From Erwinia sp. E602 (GTDB lineage: Bacteria > Pseudomonadota > Gammaproteobacteria > Enterobacterales > Enterobacteriaceae), in contig NZ_CP046582.1 in assembly GCF_018141005.1 (NCBI RefSeq), positions 3,100,001-3,164,000 of the forward strand: DNA of 64,000 nt, given 5' to 3'. Each line of letters opens with the position of its first letter. Position 1 is the first letter of the stretch. Of this stretch, positions 50,478-59,730 are shown in pieces. Below the pieces are notes generated by a model. That model saw nothing but the letters and a program-made list of their open reading frames with translations, did not search any database and was not told where the DNA came from. A program made the translations under genes and the position numbers.

Positions 50478-52589
50478 TTAGCGGTGATTGAGGCTGGCAA
50501 AGGTCTCGCCGGCGGCAACCAGACGCAGCAACAGCGCAGAGGGCTGCCAGAATGCTGGCTCATCGCGGGCATAGTCAGCGATATCAGCGAGGACCTGTCT
50601 TAACCCAATCCCGTCCGCCCGGTACATCGGCCCACCGCGATAGCGCGGAAAACCGTAGCCGTTCAGCAGTACCACATCAATATCCAGCGGCCTGCCCGCG
50701 ATGCCCTCCTCAAGAATACGGGCACCCTCATTGATCATCGCGGCCAGATAACGCTGGACGATTTCGTCATCGCCGAAGGCGCGTGGCCGAACACCGGCAC
50801 GCCGACGCTCGGCCGCAACGATCTCCAGCACCTCCGGATCGGCGGTACCTCGGGGTTCGCCGGTATCGTAGCGATACCAGCCGCGCCCGCTTTTCTGACC
50901 AAACCAGCCCCGTTCGCACAGCCGGTCGGCCACCTGCACATAGCGCTCCTGCGGGCTGCGGCTGCCCGCACGGCGCTGGCGGGTCGCCCAGCCGATATCG
51001 CCACCGGCCAGGTCGCTGGTCTGGAACGGACCCATCGCAAAACCAAAGTGCCTTAACGCAGCATCGATCTGATAGGGCGAGGCGCCCTCCTCCAGCATCG
51101 CCTCTGCGGCACGCCGGCACACCGAGAGTATCCGGTTGCCGATAAAGCCGTCGCAGATGCCGGTGCGCACCGGAATTTTCCCCAGGCGACGCGCCAGCCC
51201 GAAGGCGGCGGACACCACGTCGCAGGGCGTCTCCGGCGGGATTACCACCTCCAGCAGGCGCATCACCGGAGCGGGCGAAAAAAAGTGCAGGCCGATCACC
51301 TGCCGCGGCCTGCCGGTAACGCGGGCGATCTCCCGAATGTCCAGATAAGAGGTGTTGCTGGCCAGCATGGCGGTGGGTTTACAGTGGTGGTCAAGTTCGC
51401 GGAACACCGCCTGCTTAGCAGCCAAATCCTCCCATACCGCTTCCACCACCCAGTCGGCGCTGGCGAGGTCCGCATAGCGGGTAGTTCCGGCGTAGCGTGC
51501 CAGCCGGGCGTTCACCGCCGCAGCGGTGAACCGCTGCTTCGACACCTGGCGATGATAGTGTTCCTCAATTCGTTGCCGTGCGGCCGCCAGCCGCGGCTCA
51601 TCCTGTTCGCACAGCACCACTTCCAGCCCGGCGTCCAGCAGCACAATGGCAATGCCGCTGCCCATGGTGCCACCGCCAACTACCGCCACCTGACGGCAGG
51701 CGACCGGCGGCATCGGTGCGGCCCTGGCCAGCTTCGCGGTGCTGCGTTCGGCGTTAAAGGCGTAGAGCAGCGCCGCATGCTCGGGGCTGTGCTGACAGCG
51801 CATAAACTGTGCGGCCTCCATTCGCAGCCCCTCGTCAAACGACGATTCACAGGCGGCGGCCACGCACTCAACAATCAGCCCCGGTGAGAACTGTCCGCGA
51901 TACGCGCTGCTCAGGCTGCCCCGCGCCGCGACCAGCGCCGCATGCCAGGCCGCTACGTTCTTCAGCGCCGCCGTCTGGTGGCGGGTCGGGCGCGGGCCTG
52001 AACCGCTGGCCAACAGTTCCCGTGCCAGCGCCAGGCCATCGCGGCGTGCCTCGGTTCCCAACCGGTCCGCCAGCCCCTGCGCTACCGCCTGGGTGGCACT
52101 CAGCGGACGGCCGCTGAGGATCAGCGCCAGAGCCGCCTGCGCCCCCATCAGCCGCGGGGCGCGCTGGGTACCGCCCGCTCCCGGCAACAGCCCCAGCCGC
52201 ACCTCAGGCAGGCCGAGGCGGCAGCCGTCCACCGCCAGCCGGTAGTGGGCGGCCAGCGCAATTTCCAGTCCGCCGCCCAGGGTGTTGCCGGCCATGGCGG
52301 CGATCACCGGCTTACCGCAGGACTCCAGCAGATTGCACAGGTCGCGCAGCGCCGGCGGCTGGCGCGGCTGGGCAAACTCGCGGATGTCCGCCCCGGCGGA
52401 GAAATGCCCCTCCGCCCCCAGCAACAGCAGCGCCCGCAGGCTGGCGTCGGCTTCCAGCCGCTCCACGGCGGCCCACAGCGCGGCACGCACCGCATGGCTG
52501 AGGGCATTGACCGGCGGGTTATCGAGAAGGGCGATCAGGATCTCGCCATCGCGTTCAAGGTGCACAACAGGCCGTTCGACGTTATCCAT
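50478..52589 (-). CDS. Bifunctional enoyl-CoA hydratase / 3-hydroxyacyl-CoA dehydrogenase
   Basis: 703 residues from the ATG at 52589 with AAAGGAAAG. The N-terminal crotonase domain (about 1-190) has both catalytic Glu: GGGLEIALAAHYRLAV and LGLPEVRLGLLPGAGG. The NAD-binding domain starts at about 295 (VAVVGGGTMGSGIAIVLLDA), with His in GLHFFSPAPVMRLLEVV; two C-terminal helical domains follow. Layout matches FadJ and peroxisomal-type multifunctional enzymes. Hydrates 2-enoyl-CoA and oxidises the 3-hydroxyacyl-CoA. Overlaps the CoA-transferase by 8 nt. No thiolase gene follows. Confidence 0.92.
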   Translation of the reverse strand: MDNVERPVVHLERDGEILIALLDNPPVNALSHAVRAALWAAVERLEADASLRALLLLGAEGHFSAGADIREFAQPRQPPALRDLCNLLESCGKPVIAAMAGNTLGGGLEIALAAHYRLAVDGCRLGLPEVRLGLLPGAGGTQRAPRLMGAQAALALILSGRPLSATQAVAQGLADRLGTEARRDGLALARELLASGSGPRPTRHQTAALKNVAAWHAALVAARGSLSSAYRGQFSPGLIVECVAAACESSFDEGLRMEAAQFMRCQHSPEHAALLYAFNAERSTAKLARAAPMPPVACRQVAVVGGGTMGSGIAIVLLDAGLEVVLCEQDEPRLAAARQRIEEHYHRQVSKQRFTAAAVNARLARYAGTTRYADLASADWVVEAVWEDLAAKQAVFRELDHHCKPTAMLASNTSYLDIREIARVTGRPRQVIGLHFFSPAPVMRLLEVVIPPETPCDVVSAAFGLARRLGKIPVRTGICDGFIGNRILSVCRRAAEAMLEEGASPYQIDAALRHFGFAMGPFQTSDLAGGDIGWATRQRRAGSRSPQERYVQVADRLCERGWFGQKSGRGWYRYDTGEPRGTADPEVLEIVAAERRRAGVRPRAFGDDEIVQRYLAAMINEGARILEEGIAGRPLDIDVVLLNGYGFPRYRGGPMYRADGIGLRQVLADIADYARDEPAFWQPSALLLRLVAAGETFASLNHR

Positions 52590-53721
52590 GATGACTTTCC
52601 TTTTTTTTCCGTTCCAGAGCGGCAACCGGCGGGGCCAGCCGGTAGCTGGCCGGGGTGCGGCTGAGTTTGATCGGCGAGGCCACGCCGCGATAGCCGTCAC
52701 CAATGGTGACCAGCATCTGACGATGGGCGGTATGCGGGTGGTTCAACGCCGCCGGTACGTCCAGCTGTGGCGCGGCAGGCACCCCACTCTGCAACAGCCG
52801 ATCGGCCACGGCAGCCCCCTGCCGATCGGCCAGCAGCTCCACCAGCAGCTGGCGCAGCGGGATGCGGTTGATGGAACGCAGCGCCGGCTCCGCAAAACGC
52901 GGGTCGTCACGCAGCGCCGGTGCATCAAGGCAGTCGCACAGCAGGGCAAACTGCCGGTTATTGCCAACGCCGATAAAGACCGGCACGGTGGCCGTCGGGA
53001 ACACGTCATAGGGATAGAGGCTGACGTGGGCGTTGCCGGTGCGCTGCGGCGGCTGCCGGCTGGCAAACCAGTTGGATGAATAAGGGTGCAGCAGCGAGAT
53101 GCCGGTGTCGAACAGGCTGCACTCGACGAACTGACCCAGCCCGCTCTGCGTTCGCTCGTACAGCGCCAGCAGAATACCGCTGACCGCGTTCATCCCGGTG
53201 CACTGATCGACCAGCGGGATGCCGACCCTTAACGGTTCACCCTGTGCCTCCCCGTTGACGCTCATAATGCCGCACAGCGCCTGGATCGCCGCGTCGTAGC
53301 CCACCCTTCCCCCCAGCGGACCATCGGCACCGAAGCCGCTGATGCGGCAGTGGATCAGCCGTGGAAATCGCTGCGACAGCAGGTCAAAACCGAGGCCCCA
53401 CTTCTCAAGGGTGCCGGTTTTGAAATTTTCAATCAGTACATCGGCATCGGCCAGCAGTTCATACAGCGCTTCAACGCCCGCAGGCGTGGATAAATCCAGC
53501 GTTGTGCCGCGTTTGTTGCGGTTGAGGCCAAGATAGTAGGCGGCCACGCCGTCCTGGAACGGTGGCCCCCAGAAGCGGGTTTCGTCGCCCTTCGGCGGCT
53601 CAACCTTGAGCACATCGGCACCGTGGTCGCCCAGTACCTGGCCGCAGTACGGGCCGCCCAGCACCCGTGACAGATCGATAACCCGGACGCCGGCTAAGGC
53701 TCCGGTGACGGAGAGCGTCAT
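52582..53721 (-). CDS. CaiB/BaiF family CoA-transferase
   Basis: 379 residues from the ATG at 53721, overlapping the upstream stop (ATGA). Class III CoA-transferase: GVRVIDLSRVLGGPYCGQVL, DVLKVEPPKGDETR, and catalytic Asp in GYDAAIQALCGIMS. It moves CoA between carboxylic acids, for example from succinyl-CoA. The substrate is not evident; the family includes succinate-hydroxymethylglutarate and glutarate CoA-transferases, interesting near glaH. Second gene of the operon. Confidence 0.92.
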   Translation of the reverse strand: MTLSVTGALAGVRVIDLSRVLGGPYCGQVLGDHGADVLKVEPPKGDETRFWGPPFQDGVAAYYLGLNRNKRGTTLDLSTPAGVEALYELLADADVLIENFKTGTLEKWGLGFDLLSQRFPRLIHCRISGFGADGPLGGRVGYDAAIQALCGIMSVNGEAQGEPLRVGIPLVDQCTGMNAVSGILLALYERTQSGLGQFVECSLFDTGISLLHPYSSNWFASRQPPQRTGNAHVSLYPYDVFPTATVPVFIGVGNNRQFALLCDCLDAPALRDDPRFAEPALRSINRIPLRQLLVELLADRQGAAVADRLLQSGVPAAPQLDVPAALNHPHTAHRQMLVTIGDGYRGVASPIKLSRTPASYRLAPPVAALERKKKESHHG

Positions 53722-55433
53722 CAGCGGGCCTCCCCGGGCAGTGCCCACGCCGACGCCAGCAGCCGCGCTTCGTCTTCCGCGCTCAGGCCATCGTCTGCCG
53801 CCAGCGGGTCGGCGGGCAACAGCTTGTGCTGCAGCACCAGCCCGGCCAGCAGCAGACGGTCTGGCAGCTGCGCCTGCTGGCTCTCCCAGGCCATAATCGT
53901 CGCGCTGATCAGGTGGTACAGGGCGCTTGCGGCTCGTCGCACCTGCCCGCCAGCGTTATCGGCCACGGCAGCCTGCACCAGAGCAAACACCCGCTGCTGC
54001 GCGTGGAGGAACTGCTGCTGCAGCGAACGGGGCAACTGAGACTCATCCAGCAACCGGCCCAGCCAGGGCTGCAGCGCATCCAGCGAGTGCTCGCGCAGCA
54101 CGGCACGGCGCACGTCCAGCGCCACGATATTGCTGGTACCTTCCCAGATTGAACCAAGATGCGCGTCTCTGACCAGCCGCGGATCCCCCCACTCTTCGAT
54201 ATAACCGCAACCACCGCGGATCTCCATCGCGTCGCCGGTCACCCTGCGCGCGTCACGGCAGGCGCGGAACTTGATCAGCGGGGTGAGTAGCCGCAGCAGC
54301 GCATAGGCCTGCTTATCGCCGCCGTCCGCCTGCTGCAGCACGCAGGCCGTCTGAAACACCATGCTGCGCGCCTGCTCCGCGGGCAGCAGCAGCTTCAGCA
54401 GCTGGCGGCGCATTAGCGGCATCTCAATCAGCGTTTTGCCAAACGCCCGACGGTGACGGGCAATAAAAAACGCTTCGCTGACCGCCCGGCGCATCAGCCC
54501 GGCGGAACGCACGCCGTTAGAGAGCCGCGAGTTGTTGACCATATCAGCCATCTGTACAAAACCCCGTCCGGCTTCCCCCACCAGCCAGGCGCTGGCCCCC
54601 TCAAGACGAATCTCACCGCTGGCCATCGAGCGGGTGCCCAGCTTGTCTTTCAGCCGCAGAATGCGGTAGGCGTTAAGCGAGCCGTCCGGCAGCGTGCGCG
54701 GCAGCAGAAACAGCGAGACGCCTTTCATCCCGTCCACGGCACCGTCAATGCGCGCCAGTACCATCGCCAGCCCGGCATCAGGGTTAGAGCAGAACCATTT
54801 GTCGCCGTACAGCAGATAGTTTTCCCCCTGCGCCACCGCCCGGGTGGTGGTGACGGCGATATCGGACCCGCCGCCCTGCTCGGTCATAAACATCGCCCCC
54901 TGCAACAGGCTGGCAGGGTCCCGCGAGGTCAGGCGCGGCAGATAGCGGTCAACCAACTGGGGTGAGCCGAATTTTTTCAGGGTGCGGGCCAGCGAGTCGG
55001 TCATTGAGACCGGGCACATCAGGCCGAACTCCGCCTGCACAAACAGATAGGTAAACAGGTATTTTACCAGCGGCGGCAGCTGTCCCTGCCAGCCGAGCTG
55101 GTCCGGGCAGTGAGAGATCGCCGCCAGCGCAAACTCGCTGAACGCGCAGTGCTCCATCTCGCAATACGCCGGGTGTTTAATCACCTGCTGAACGTCGTCG
55201 CCGGTACGGGTGCGCTGCTGCAACTGCGGTGGATTTTTATCGGCGCGATCGGCCAGCTCACTCAGCCGCCCCCCCGCCAGCGCCCCAAGCTTCTGCAGCA
55301 GGGGTCGCAGATGATCGGCCAGCCCGGCGGGCAGATAGGCGTTAATCAGCGCGTCCAGCGTGGGATCGGTTTGCCACAGGCTGGTGCCGAAAGCGTCCGG
55401 AATAGCGTTGTGTTGATCGTTCAAGGGCATCAT
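53721..55433 (-). CDS. Acyl-CoA dehydrogenase (AidB-like)
   Basis: 570 residues, longer than common acyl-CoA dehydrogenases (about 390) and close to the AidB subgroup (541). Features: FMTEQGGGSDIAVTTT (FAD region), YGDKWFCSNPDAGLAMVLAR, and the C-terminal IRGGCGYIEEWGDPRLVRDA with HLGSIWEGTSNIVALDV, where the Glu is the usual catalytic base. It should oxidise an acyl-CoA to a 2-enoyl-CoA; AidB itself is instead tied to alkylation stress, so substrate is unsure. First gene of a three-gene operon divergent from a LysR regulator. Confidence 0.9.
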   Translation of the reverse strand: MMPLNDQHNAIPDAFGTSLWQTDPTLDALINAYLPAGLADHLRPLLQKLGALAGGRLSELADRADKNPPQLQQRTRTGDDVQQVIKHPAYCEMEHCAFSEFALAAISHCPDQLGWQGQLPPLVKYLFTYLFVQAEFGLMCPVSMTDSLARTLKKFGSPQLVDRYLPRLTSRDPASLLQGAMFMTEQGGGSDIAVTTTRAVAQGENYLLYGDKWFCSNPDAGLAMVLARIDGAVDGMKGVSLFLLPRTLPDGSLNAYRILRLKDKLGTRSMASGEIRLEGASAWLVGEAGRGFVQMADMVNNSRLSNGVRSAGLMRRAVSEAFFIARHRRAFGKTLIEMPLMRRQLLKLLLPAEQARSMVFQTACVLQQADGGDKQAYALLRLLTPLIKFRACRDARRVTGDAMEIRGGCGYIEEWGDPRLVRDAHLGSIWEGTSNIVALDVRRAVLREHSLDALQPWLGRLLDESQLPRSLQQQFLHAQQRVFALVQAAVADNAGGQVRRAASALYHLISATIMAWESQQAQLPDRLLLAGLVLQHKLLPADPLAADDGLSAEDEARLLASAWALPGEAR

Positions 55434-55502
55434 GGCCTTCTCCTGTCATTGCGTCAGCCCCTACCTTTTGCCGTTTACGCAGGATTGTCTAATACCGTCT
55501 GA

Positions 55503-55516
55503 CTATCGGCTGATAG
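55503..55516. promoter_or_regulatory. Candidate LysR operator
   Basis: CTATC-GGCT-GATAG, a small dyad 47 nt before the LysR gene in the divergent promoter region (55434-55562). LysR sites usually have such interrupted dyads; not diagnostic. Confidence 0.35.
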
Positions 55517-55562
55517 GCTGGAAAAATCGTGGTGCATCAACGGACACTGAGGCAGGCAATAG

Positions 55563-56465
55563 ATGGATATTCGGCATTTACGTTACTTCCTGGTGCTGGC
55601 GGAAGAGCTGCATTTTGGCCATGCGGCCAGACGTCTGCTGATCTCGCAGCCGCCGCTAAGCGTGAGCATTCGCCAGCTGGAAGAGAGCATCGGCGCACGG
55701 CTGTTTGAGCGCAGCCACCAGCAGGTGCGGCTGACCGACGCCGGGCAGGCGCTGATCCCGGCGGCCCGGGCGCTGATTGCCGGCATGAACACCGCGATGG
55801 AGCAGGTACGCGATATCAGCAATGGGGTGACCGGCCACCTGCGAGTCGGATTTGTCGGCGCGCTGCTCTATCAGGGATTGCCCGCGCTGCTGCAACGCTT
55901 TCAGCAGCAGAGGCCAGGATTGCGGCTGAGCCTGCTGGAGCTGAACACCCGCGAACAGCTGAGCGACCTGCTGCACGGTGGCCTCGACGTGGGCTTTGTC
56001 CATCACTGTCAGCTGCCGGCCGGCATTGCGGCGCAGCGCTTTTCCCGCGACCGCATCGCCCTGTGTCTGCCGCAGCAGCACCCGCTGGCAGGCCAGCCGA
56101 AGGTCGGTTTAACCCAGCTGCGCGGGGAACACTTTGTGGTGTTCTCCCGCGCGCTGTCGCCGTTTTACTACGATCGCATTCAGTCGCTGCTGCTTGCTGC
56201 CAGTATCGACGCGGATGCCCGCTGTGAAGCGCGCCACTGGCTGAGCGTCATTGCGCTGGTGGCAAAAGGATTTGGCGTGGCGCTGGTGCCCGCCAGCCTG
56301 GAACATGCGGCGATGGCCGGGGTGACATTTGTGCAGCTCGACTGTGCTGTCACGCAGTCTGAGGGCTGGTGCGTATGGAAAAAGGACGATCCGCGTCCGC
56401 TGCTGGCGGCGCTAACGGCCATGCTGCCGCCGCACCTGGCTGAAGATGGCGAACGGGGCCAGTAG
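55563..56465 (+). CDS. LysR-family transcriptional regulator
   Basis: 300 residues. N-terminal winged helix-turn-helix: MDIRHLRYFLVLAEELHFGH, AARRLLISQPPLSVSIRQLE, ARLFERSHQQVRLTDAG. The C-terminal effector domain spans about 90-295. Divergent from the acyl-CoA dehydrogenase operon with a 129 nt gap, so it is the likely regulator of that operon. It is convergent with lhgO. Confidence 0.93.
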   Translation: MDIRHLRYFLVLAEELHFGHAARRLLISQPPLSVSIRQLEESIGARLFERSHQQVRLTDAGQALIPAARALIAGMNTAMEQVRDISNGVTGHLRVGFVGALLYQGLPALLQRFQQQRPGLRLSLLELNTREQLSDLLHGGLDVGFVHHCQLPAGIAAQRFSRDRIALCLPQQHPLAGQPKVGLTQLRGEHFVVFSRALSPFYYDRIQSLLLAASIDADARCEARHWLSVIALVAKGFGVALVPASLEHAAMAGVTFVQLDCAVTQSEGWCVWKKDDPRPLLAALTAMLPPHLAEDGERGQ

Positions 56466-56528
56466 ATCCTCTCACATCATTATCCAGGGCTGCCGCGTAG
56501 CCTGCCCGGGTGCCGCACCGCGTAATCT

Positions 56529-57809
56529 CTAAAAGCCGTGTTTTGCTGCAGAGCCACACTCCCCTCCTCTTCTGCTCCGGCTAAAACGGCCACGCCTGGC
56601 CACGGACAGCGGATGCCGTTTCACCATCTCTTTCACCCGCTCAACGATATGCTGGCCGATAGGGATCGCCGACGTGGCCGCCGGGGACGGTGCATTACAC
56701 ACGTGCAGGGTGCGTTCGCTGGCGACAAACAGAAAGTCGTCGATCAGTTTGCCGTCGGCAGAGACCGCCTGCGCCCTGACCCCCGCCGGGTACGGCTGCA
56801 GGTCGGCCAGTTGCAGGCTGGGGCAGTACTTCTGTACCTGCCGCAGATAGCCCTGTTTGAAAAACGAGTTTTTCATCTCGTTGATGCCCAGTGAGAAATT
56901 TTGTTTCAGCAGTTTGCGCACTCCCGCATTACACGCCATTTCGAACAGGTCCCGGCAGCTGATGGCGCTTTTCCGGTAGCCTTCGCGACGCCAGGCCAGT
57001 ACCGCATTCGGCCCGACGGTGACGCCGCCATCAATGGTGCGCGTCAGGTGAATGCCGAGGAAAGGCACGGCCGGGTCCGGGATCGGGTAAATCAGATGAT
57101 TAACGAAGTGGTTGTGCTGGGCGTCGAGGCGGAAATATTCGCCACGGAACGGGCAGATGATAAAACCCGGTTCGATGCCCAGCATGCTCACCAGGCGATC
57201 TGCCATCAGACCCGAGCAGGCAATCAGATAGCGGCTGGCCAGCTCCTCCTGTGCGGTTACCAGGGTGACGCGGTCAGCCTCTTCACGCAGCCCGAGGATC
57301 TCCGTCTGCAAACGTATCTCCCCACCGGCTTCGGTGAACACCCGCGCCATAGCAACGGTAACCTTATGGTAGTCAACGATGCTGCTGGAGGGTACGAATA
57401 TCCCGCCGAGACCGGTGATATTCGGCTCGCGCCTGGCAAGCTCACCGGCCGAAAGCCACTCGCGCTCCAGTCCGTTAGCTTTGCTGCGCTTCCACAGCGC
57501 TTCCATCCGTTCCATCTCCAGCGGCGTGGTGGCCACCAGCATCTTGCCGCACTGCAGCCAGGGAATCTTCTGCGCGGTGCAAAAGGCTTTGGTCGCCTGG
57601 TTTCCCGCCAGGCAGAAATGTGCCTTAAGGCTACCGGGCTTGTAATAGACCCCGGCATGGATCACCCCGCTGTTATGGCCGGTCTGGTGCTGTGCAAGGC
57701 GGCGCTCTTTTTCCAGCACCACAATACGGGCATCCGGGTAACAGGAGATAAGCTGCATGGCGGTGGAGATGCCGACAATTCCTCCGCCGGCAATCGCGAA
57801 ATCATACAT
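56529..57809 (-). CDS. lhgO: L-2-hydroxyglutarate dehydrogenase (quinone) LhgO
   Basis: 426 residues (E. coli 422). FAD-binding GGGIVGISTAMQLISCYPDA at the N-terminus, then VLEKERRLAQHQTGHNSGVI and the C-terminal segment VRAQAVSADGKLIDDFLF with VCNAPSPAATSAIPIGQHI. It oxidises L-2-hydroxyglutarate to 2-oxoglutarate and passes electrons to the quinone pool. The last 20 residues are Arg/Gly-rich and unlike E. coli. It lies 30 nt after glaH, as in the E. coli csiD operon. Confidence 0.94.
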   Translation of the reverse strand: MYDFAIAGGGIVGISTAMQLISCYPDARIVVLEKERRLAQHQTGHNSGVIHAGVYYKPGSLKAHFCLAGNQATKAFCTAQKIPWLQCGKMLVATTPLEMERMEALWKRSKANGLEREWLSAGELARREPNITGLGGIFVPSSSIVDYHKVTVAMARVFTEAGGEIRLQTEILGLREEADRVTLVTAQEELASRYLIACSGLMADRLVSMLGIEPGFIICPFRGEYFRLDAQHNHFVNHLIYPIPDPAVPFLGIHLTRTIDGGVTVGPNAVLAWRREGYRKSAISCRDLFEMACNAGVRKLLKQNFSLGINEMKNSFFKQGYLRQVQKYCPSLQLADLQPYPAGVRAQAVSADGKLIDDFLFVASERTLHVCNAPSPAATSAIPIGQHIVERVKEMVKRHPLSVARRGRFSRSRRGGECGSAAKHGF

Positions 57810-57839
57810 ACGATGATGCCCCTCAGTGCCTGGCGGCCA

Positions 57840-58793
57840 CTATTGCCCGCACAGCGGAGTGAAGTAGCCACGCTGGCGCATCAGCTCGCGCCGCAGATCG
57901 GGATGCGGGGTAAACCGATCGCGGCCATGCAGCCAGAAATGATTGTTGATCAGCAGGAGACTGCCCACCGGCACCGGGAGGGCGAATTTGGCCGGGCTGT
58001 TCTCCAGCGCGTCTGACAGATCGGCCAGCCAGTTCCCCTCGCTGAAGTCCCGCGGCTGCACAAACTGATCGATATAGCTCATCACCGGGCGGCCGCACTC
58101 GTCGGTGCTGAAAATCGGGTGATAAACGTTTTGCGGAGCATTCTTACTCGGCGGCGAGGCCCAGCGCATACTACGGCGGGCCAGCGGGTGGTGAAAAAAG
58201 GTTTCCAGCTGCGGCCAGTCGTCCAGATGCAACAGCAGCGAGTCGCCACCCTGCATGTTCTGCTCGTCAATTTTCATCATCATCACGTAGTCGGTGGCTT
58301 GCTCGACATAGGTGCCGTCGTTGTGCAGCTCCAGCGGTTTATCCGGCTTACGCAGGTAGCTGTCAGAGCTGTCGACATTTTTCACCACGAAGCGCGCGTA
58401 ATACTGCCCGCTCATCGAATCGAAGTTGGAGCGACCAATAAGATGGGCAATTGCCGTGGCCAGCCGCACCATATCGTCGGCCTGTTCCACCTGATTAAGC
58501 CCATCGGCGGCGATTAGCAAGGCTCCCTGCTCGCGGCCCAGTAAGGTGGTTAACAACAGCGGGCGCAGCTGACCGCCACACAGTTCGTCCAGAATTTTAG
58601 CAACGCGAAAACGCAGCATCGACTTGTACTCCAGCGCCTGCACCGGCCAGCTGCTGCACTGTTGCAGAAAGCGTTGCGTCAGCTCAGCGCTGAAACGCAG
58701 TTGGAGCAAACGGCAGGAAACGGCAGAGACGGATAACGACACGCCGGGGATCGGCGGTTTTTGCTGGCGTCTGACGGGGGTTAAGGTTCCCAT
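57840..58793 (-). CDS. glaH: Glutarate 2-hydroxylase GlaH (CsiD)
   Basis: 317 residues (E. coli 325). Fe(II)/2-oxoglutarate oxygenase with HxD in [12 protein letters not shown], the distal His in [17 protein letters not shown], and Arg for 2-oxoglutarate in [12 protein letters not shown]. The segment [20 protein letters not shown] is nearly identical to E. coli. It converts glutarate to L-2-hydroxyglutarate. In E. coli it is sigma-S and CRP dependent and followed by lhgO-gabDTP; here gabDTP does not follow. Confidence 0.95.
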   Translation of the reverse strand: MGTLTPVRRQQKPPIPGVSLSVSAVSCRLLQLRFSAELTQRFLQQCSSWPVQALEYKSMLRFRVAKILDELCGGQLRPLLLTTLLGREQGALLIAADGLNQVEQADDMVRLATAIAHLIGRSNFDSMSGQYYARFVVKNVDSSDSYLRKPDKPLELHNDGTYVEQATDYVMMMKIDEQNMQGGDSLLLHLDDWPQLETFFHHPLARRSMRWASPPSKNAPQNVYHPIFSTDECGRPVMSYIDQFVQPRDFSEGNWLADLSDALENSPAKFALPVPVGSLLLINNHFWLHGRDRFTPHPDLRRELMRQRGYFTPLCGQ

Positions 58794-58906
58794 GATGGAG
58801 TTCTCCTGAATGGTCGTGGGCGGCAGGCGGCGGCCTGTGCAGACAATCGCAGGTTATATCGACGTTTTTCAGCATGAGCGACATTTGATGCGCAGCACCA
58901 AAGCAA

Positions 58907-58936
58907 AAACCCCAGTCTCTTTCGAGACTGGGGTTT
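58907..58936 (-). terminator. Terminator of tRNA-Ser copy 1
   Basis: Arms AAACCCCAGTCTC / GAGACTGGGGTTT, perfect 13 bp, loop TTTC, T run on the minus strand. Confidence 0.85.
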
Positions 58937-58944
58937 GAATTTGA

Positions 58945-59032
58945 TGGTGGAGGAACAGAGATTCGAACTCTGGAACGGTTTCCCGTCGACGGTTTTCAAG
59001 ACCGTTGCCTTCAGCCACTCGGCCATCCCTCC
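58945..59032 (-). tRNA. serT: tRNA-Ser (UGA), copy 1
   Basis: 88 nt from GGAGGGATGG to ...TTCCTCCACCA, long variable arm, anticodon TGA in GTCTTGAAAAC. It has its own promoter (59075-59103) and terminator. Identical to copy 2 at 59427. serT next to yccA is the E. coli order. Confidence 0.97.
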
Positions 59033-59074
59033 ACGCTATCAGTCTGCGAACACATCCGCTAACTGATGGAGCGA

Positions 59075-59103
59075 AGTATAGGGAGTATTGGACACGTTGC
59101 CAA
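59075..59103 (-). promoter_or_regulatory. Promoter of tRNA-Ser copy 1
   Basis: On the minus strand: TTGGCA, 17 nt, TATACT, about 40 nt before the tRNA. Confidence 0.75.
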
Positions 59104-59238
59104 GTAAAATTTTCTCTAGTTTGTTGATTTAATGAACATTTAGATTCAGGTGCTGATTAAAGCGCCGTTATGCGCAAATTCACATCACGATCGGGTTATT
59201 CTGACGTCAGCCGGGCAAATCCGCGCCGGGAGGATGCA

Positions 59239-59334
59239 GGGTCGCAGGGTCGCAGGGTCGCAGGGTCGCAGGGTCGCAGGGTCGCAGGGTCGCAGGGTCG
59301 CAGGGTCGCAGGGTCGCAGGGTCGCAGGGTCGCA
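59239..59334. repeat. Octanucleotide tandem repeat, 12 perfect copies of GGGTCGCA
   Basis: Twelve uninterrupted 8 bp units occupy 96 bp between the two tRNA-Ser genes, with decayed half-units at each side (GGATGCA before, GGGGCA after). Because 8 is not a multiple of 3, reading frames run through without stops; the predicted GRRVAGSQ or ATLRPCDP repeats are artefacts. It lies outside both tRNA transcripts. Such arrays vary in copy number by slipped-strand mispairing. Confidence 0.97.
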
Positions 59335-59393
59335 GGGGCAATGCTGACGGAGCAGGCTTCAGCAAGCCAGTTATTTTTCCTGCACAAAACAAA

Positions 59394-59417
59394 ACGGGCC
59401 AGCTTGCGCTGACCCGT
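59394..59417 (-). terminator. Terminator of tRNA-Ser copy 2
   Basis: ACGGGCCAGC-TTGC-GCTGACCCGT (one mismatch), with a T-rich tract (AAAACAAAA on the plus strand). Confidence 0.8.
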
Positions 59418-59426
59418 TGAATTTGA

Positions 59427-59514
59427 TGGTGGAGGAACAGAGATTCGAACTCTGGAACGGTTTCCCGTCGACGGTTTTCAAGACCGTTGCCTTCAGCCAC
59501 TCGGCCATCCCTCC
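59427..59514 (-). tRNA. serT: tRNA-Ser (UGA), copy 2
   Basis: 88 nt, identical to copy 1, including ten bases of 3' flank (TTGAATTTGA). Own promoter at 59527-59555 and own terminator. Most enterobacteria have one serT in this place. Confidence 0.97.
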
Positions 59515-59526
59515 ACGTTGGGGCGC

Positions 59527-59555
59527 ACTATAAACATCCCCCTGCGGCTTGTAAA
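59527..59555 (-). promoter_or_regulatory. Promoter of tRNA-Ser copy 2
   Basis: TTTACA, 17 nt, TATAGT on the minus strand, followed by a GCGCCCC discriminator typical of stringently controlled stable RNA promoters. Confidence 0.8.
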
Positions 59556-59730
59556 GTTGATTTTTCTGCCAGTGAGCAAAAAAAAGCGATCCGGCTATCG
59601 ACTGCTGCAAAAAACGCCGGATTGATGATAAATAAAGCGGGCAAGCGAGTAAAGAAGGGTAAAACGCCTTTTCCTGACGGAAGCCTCTCTTTATGCTCGT
59701 TTTTATTTATTGGACCTTGAGAGGTGCTTT

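Noticed and set aside
59239..59334. CRISPR array
   Set aside because: Units are 8 bp with no spacers and no cas genes nearby.
59150..59412. Apparent repeat proteins (GRRVAGSQ or ATLRPCDP units)
   Set aside because: An 8 bp repeat leaves frames open by chance; there is no start signal or homologue pattern.
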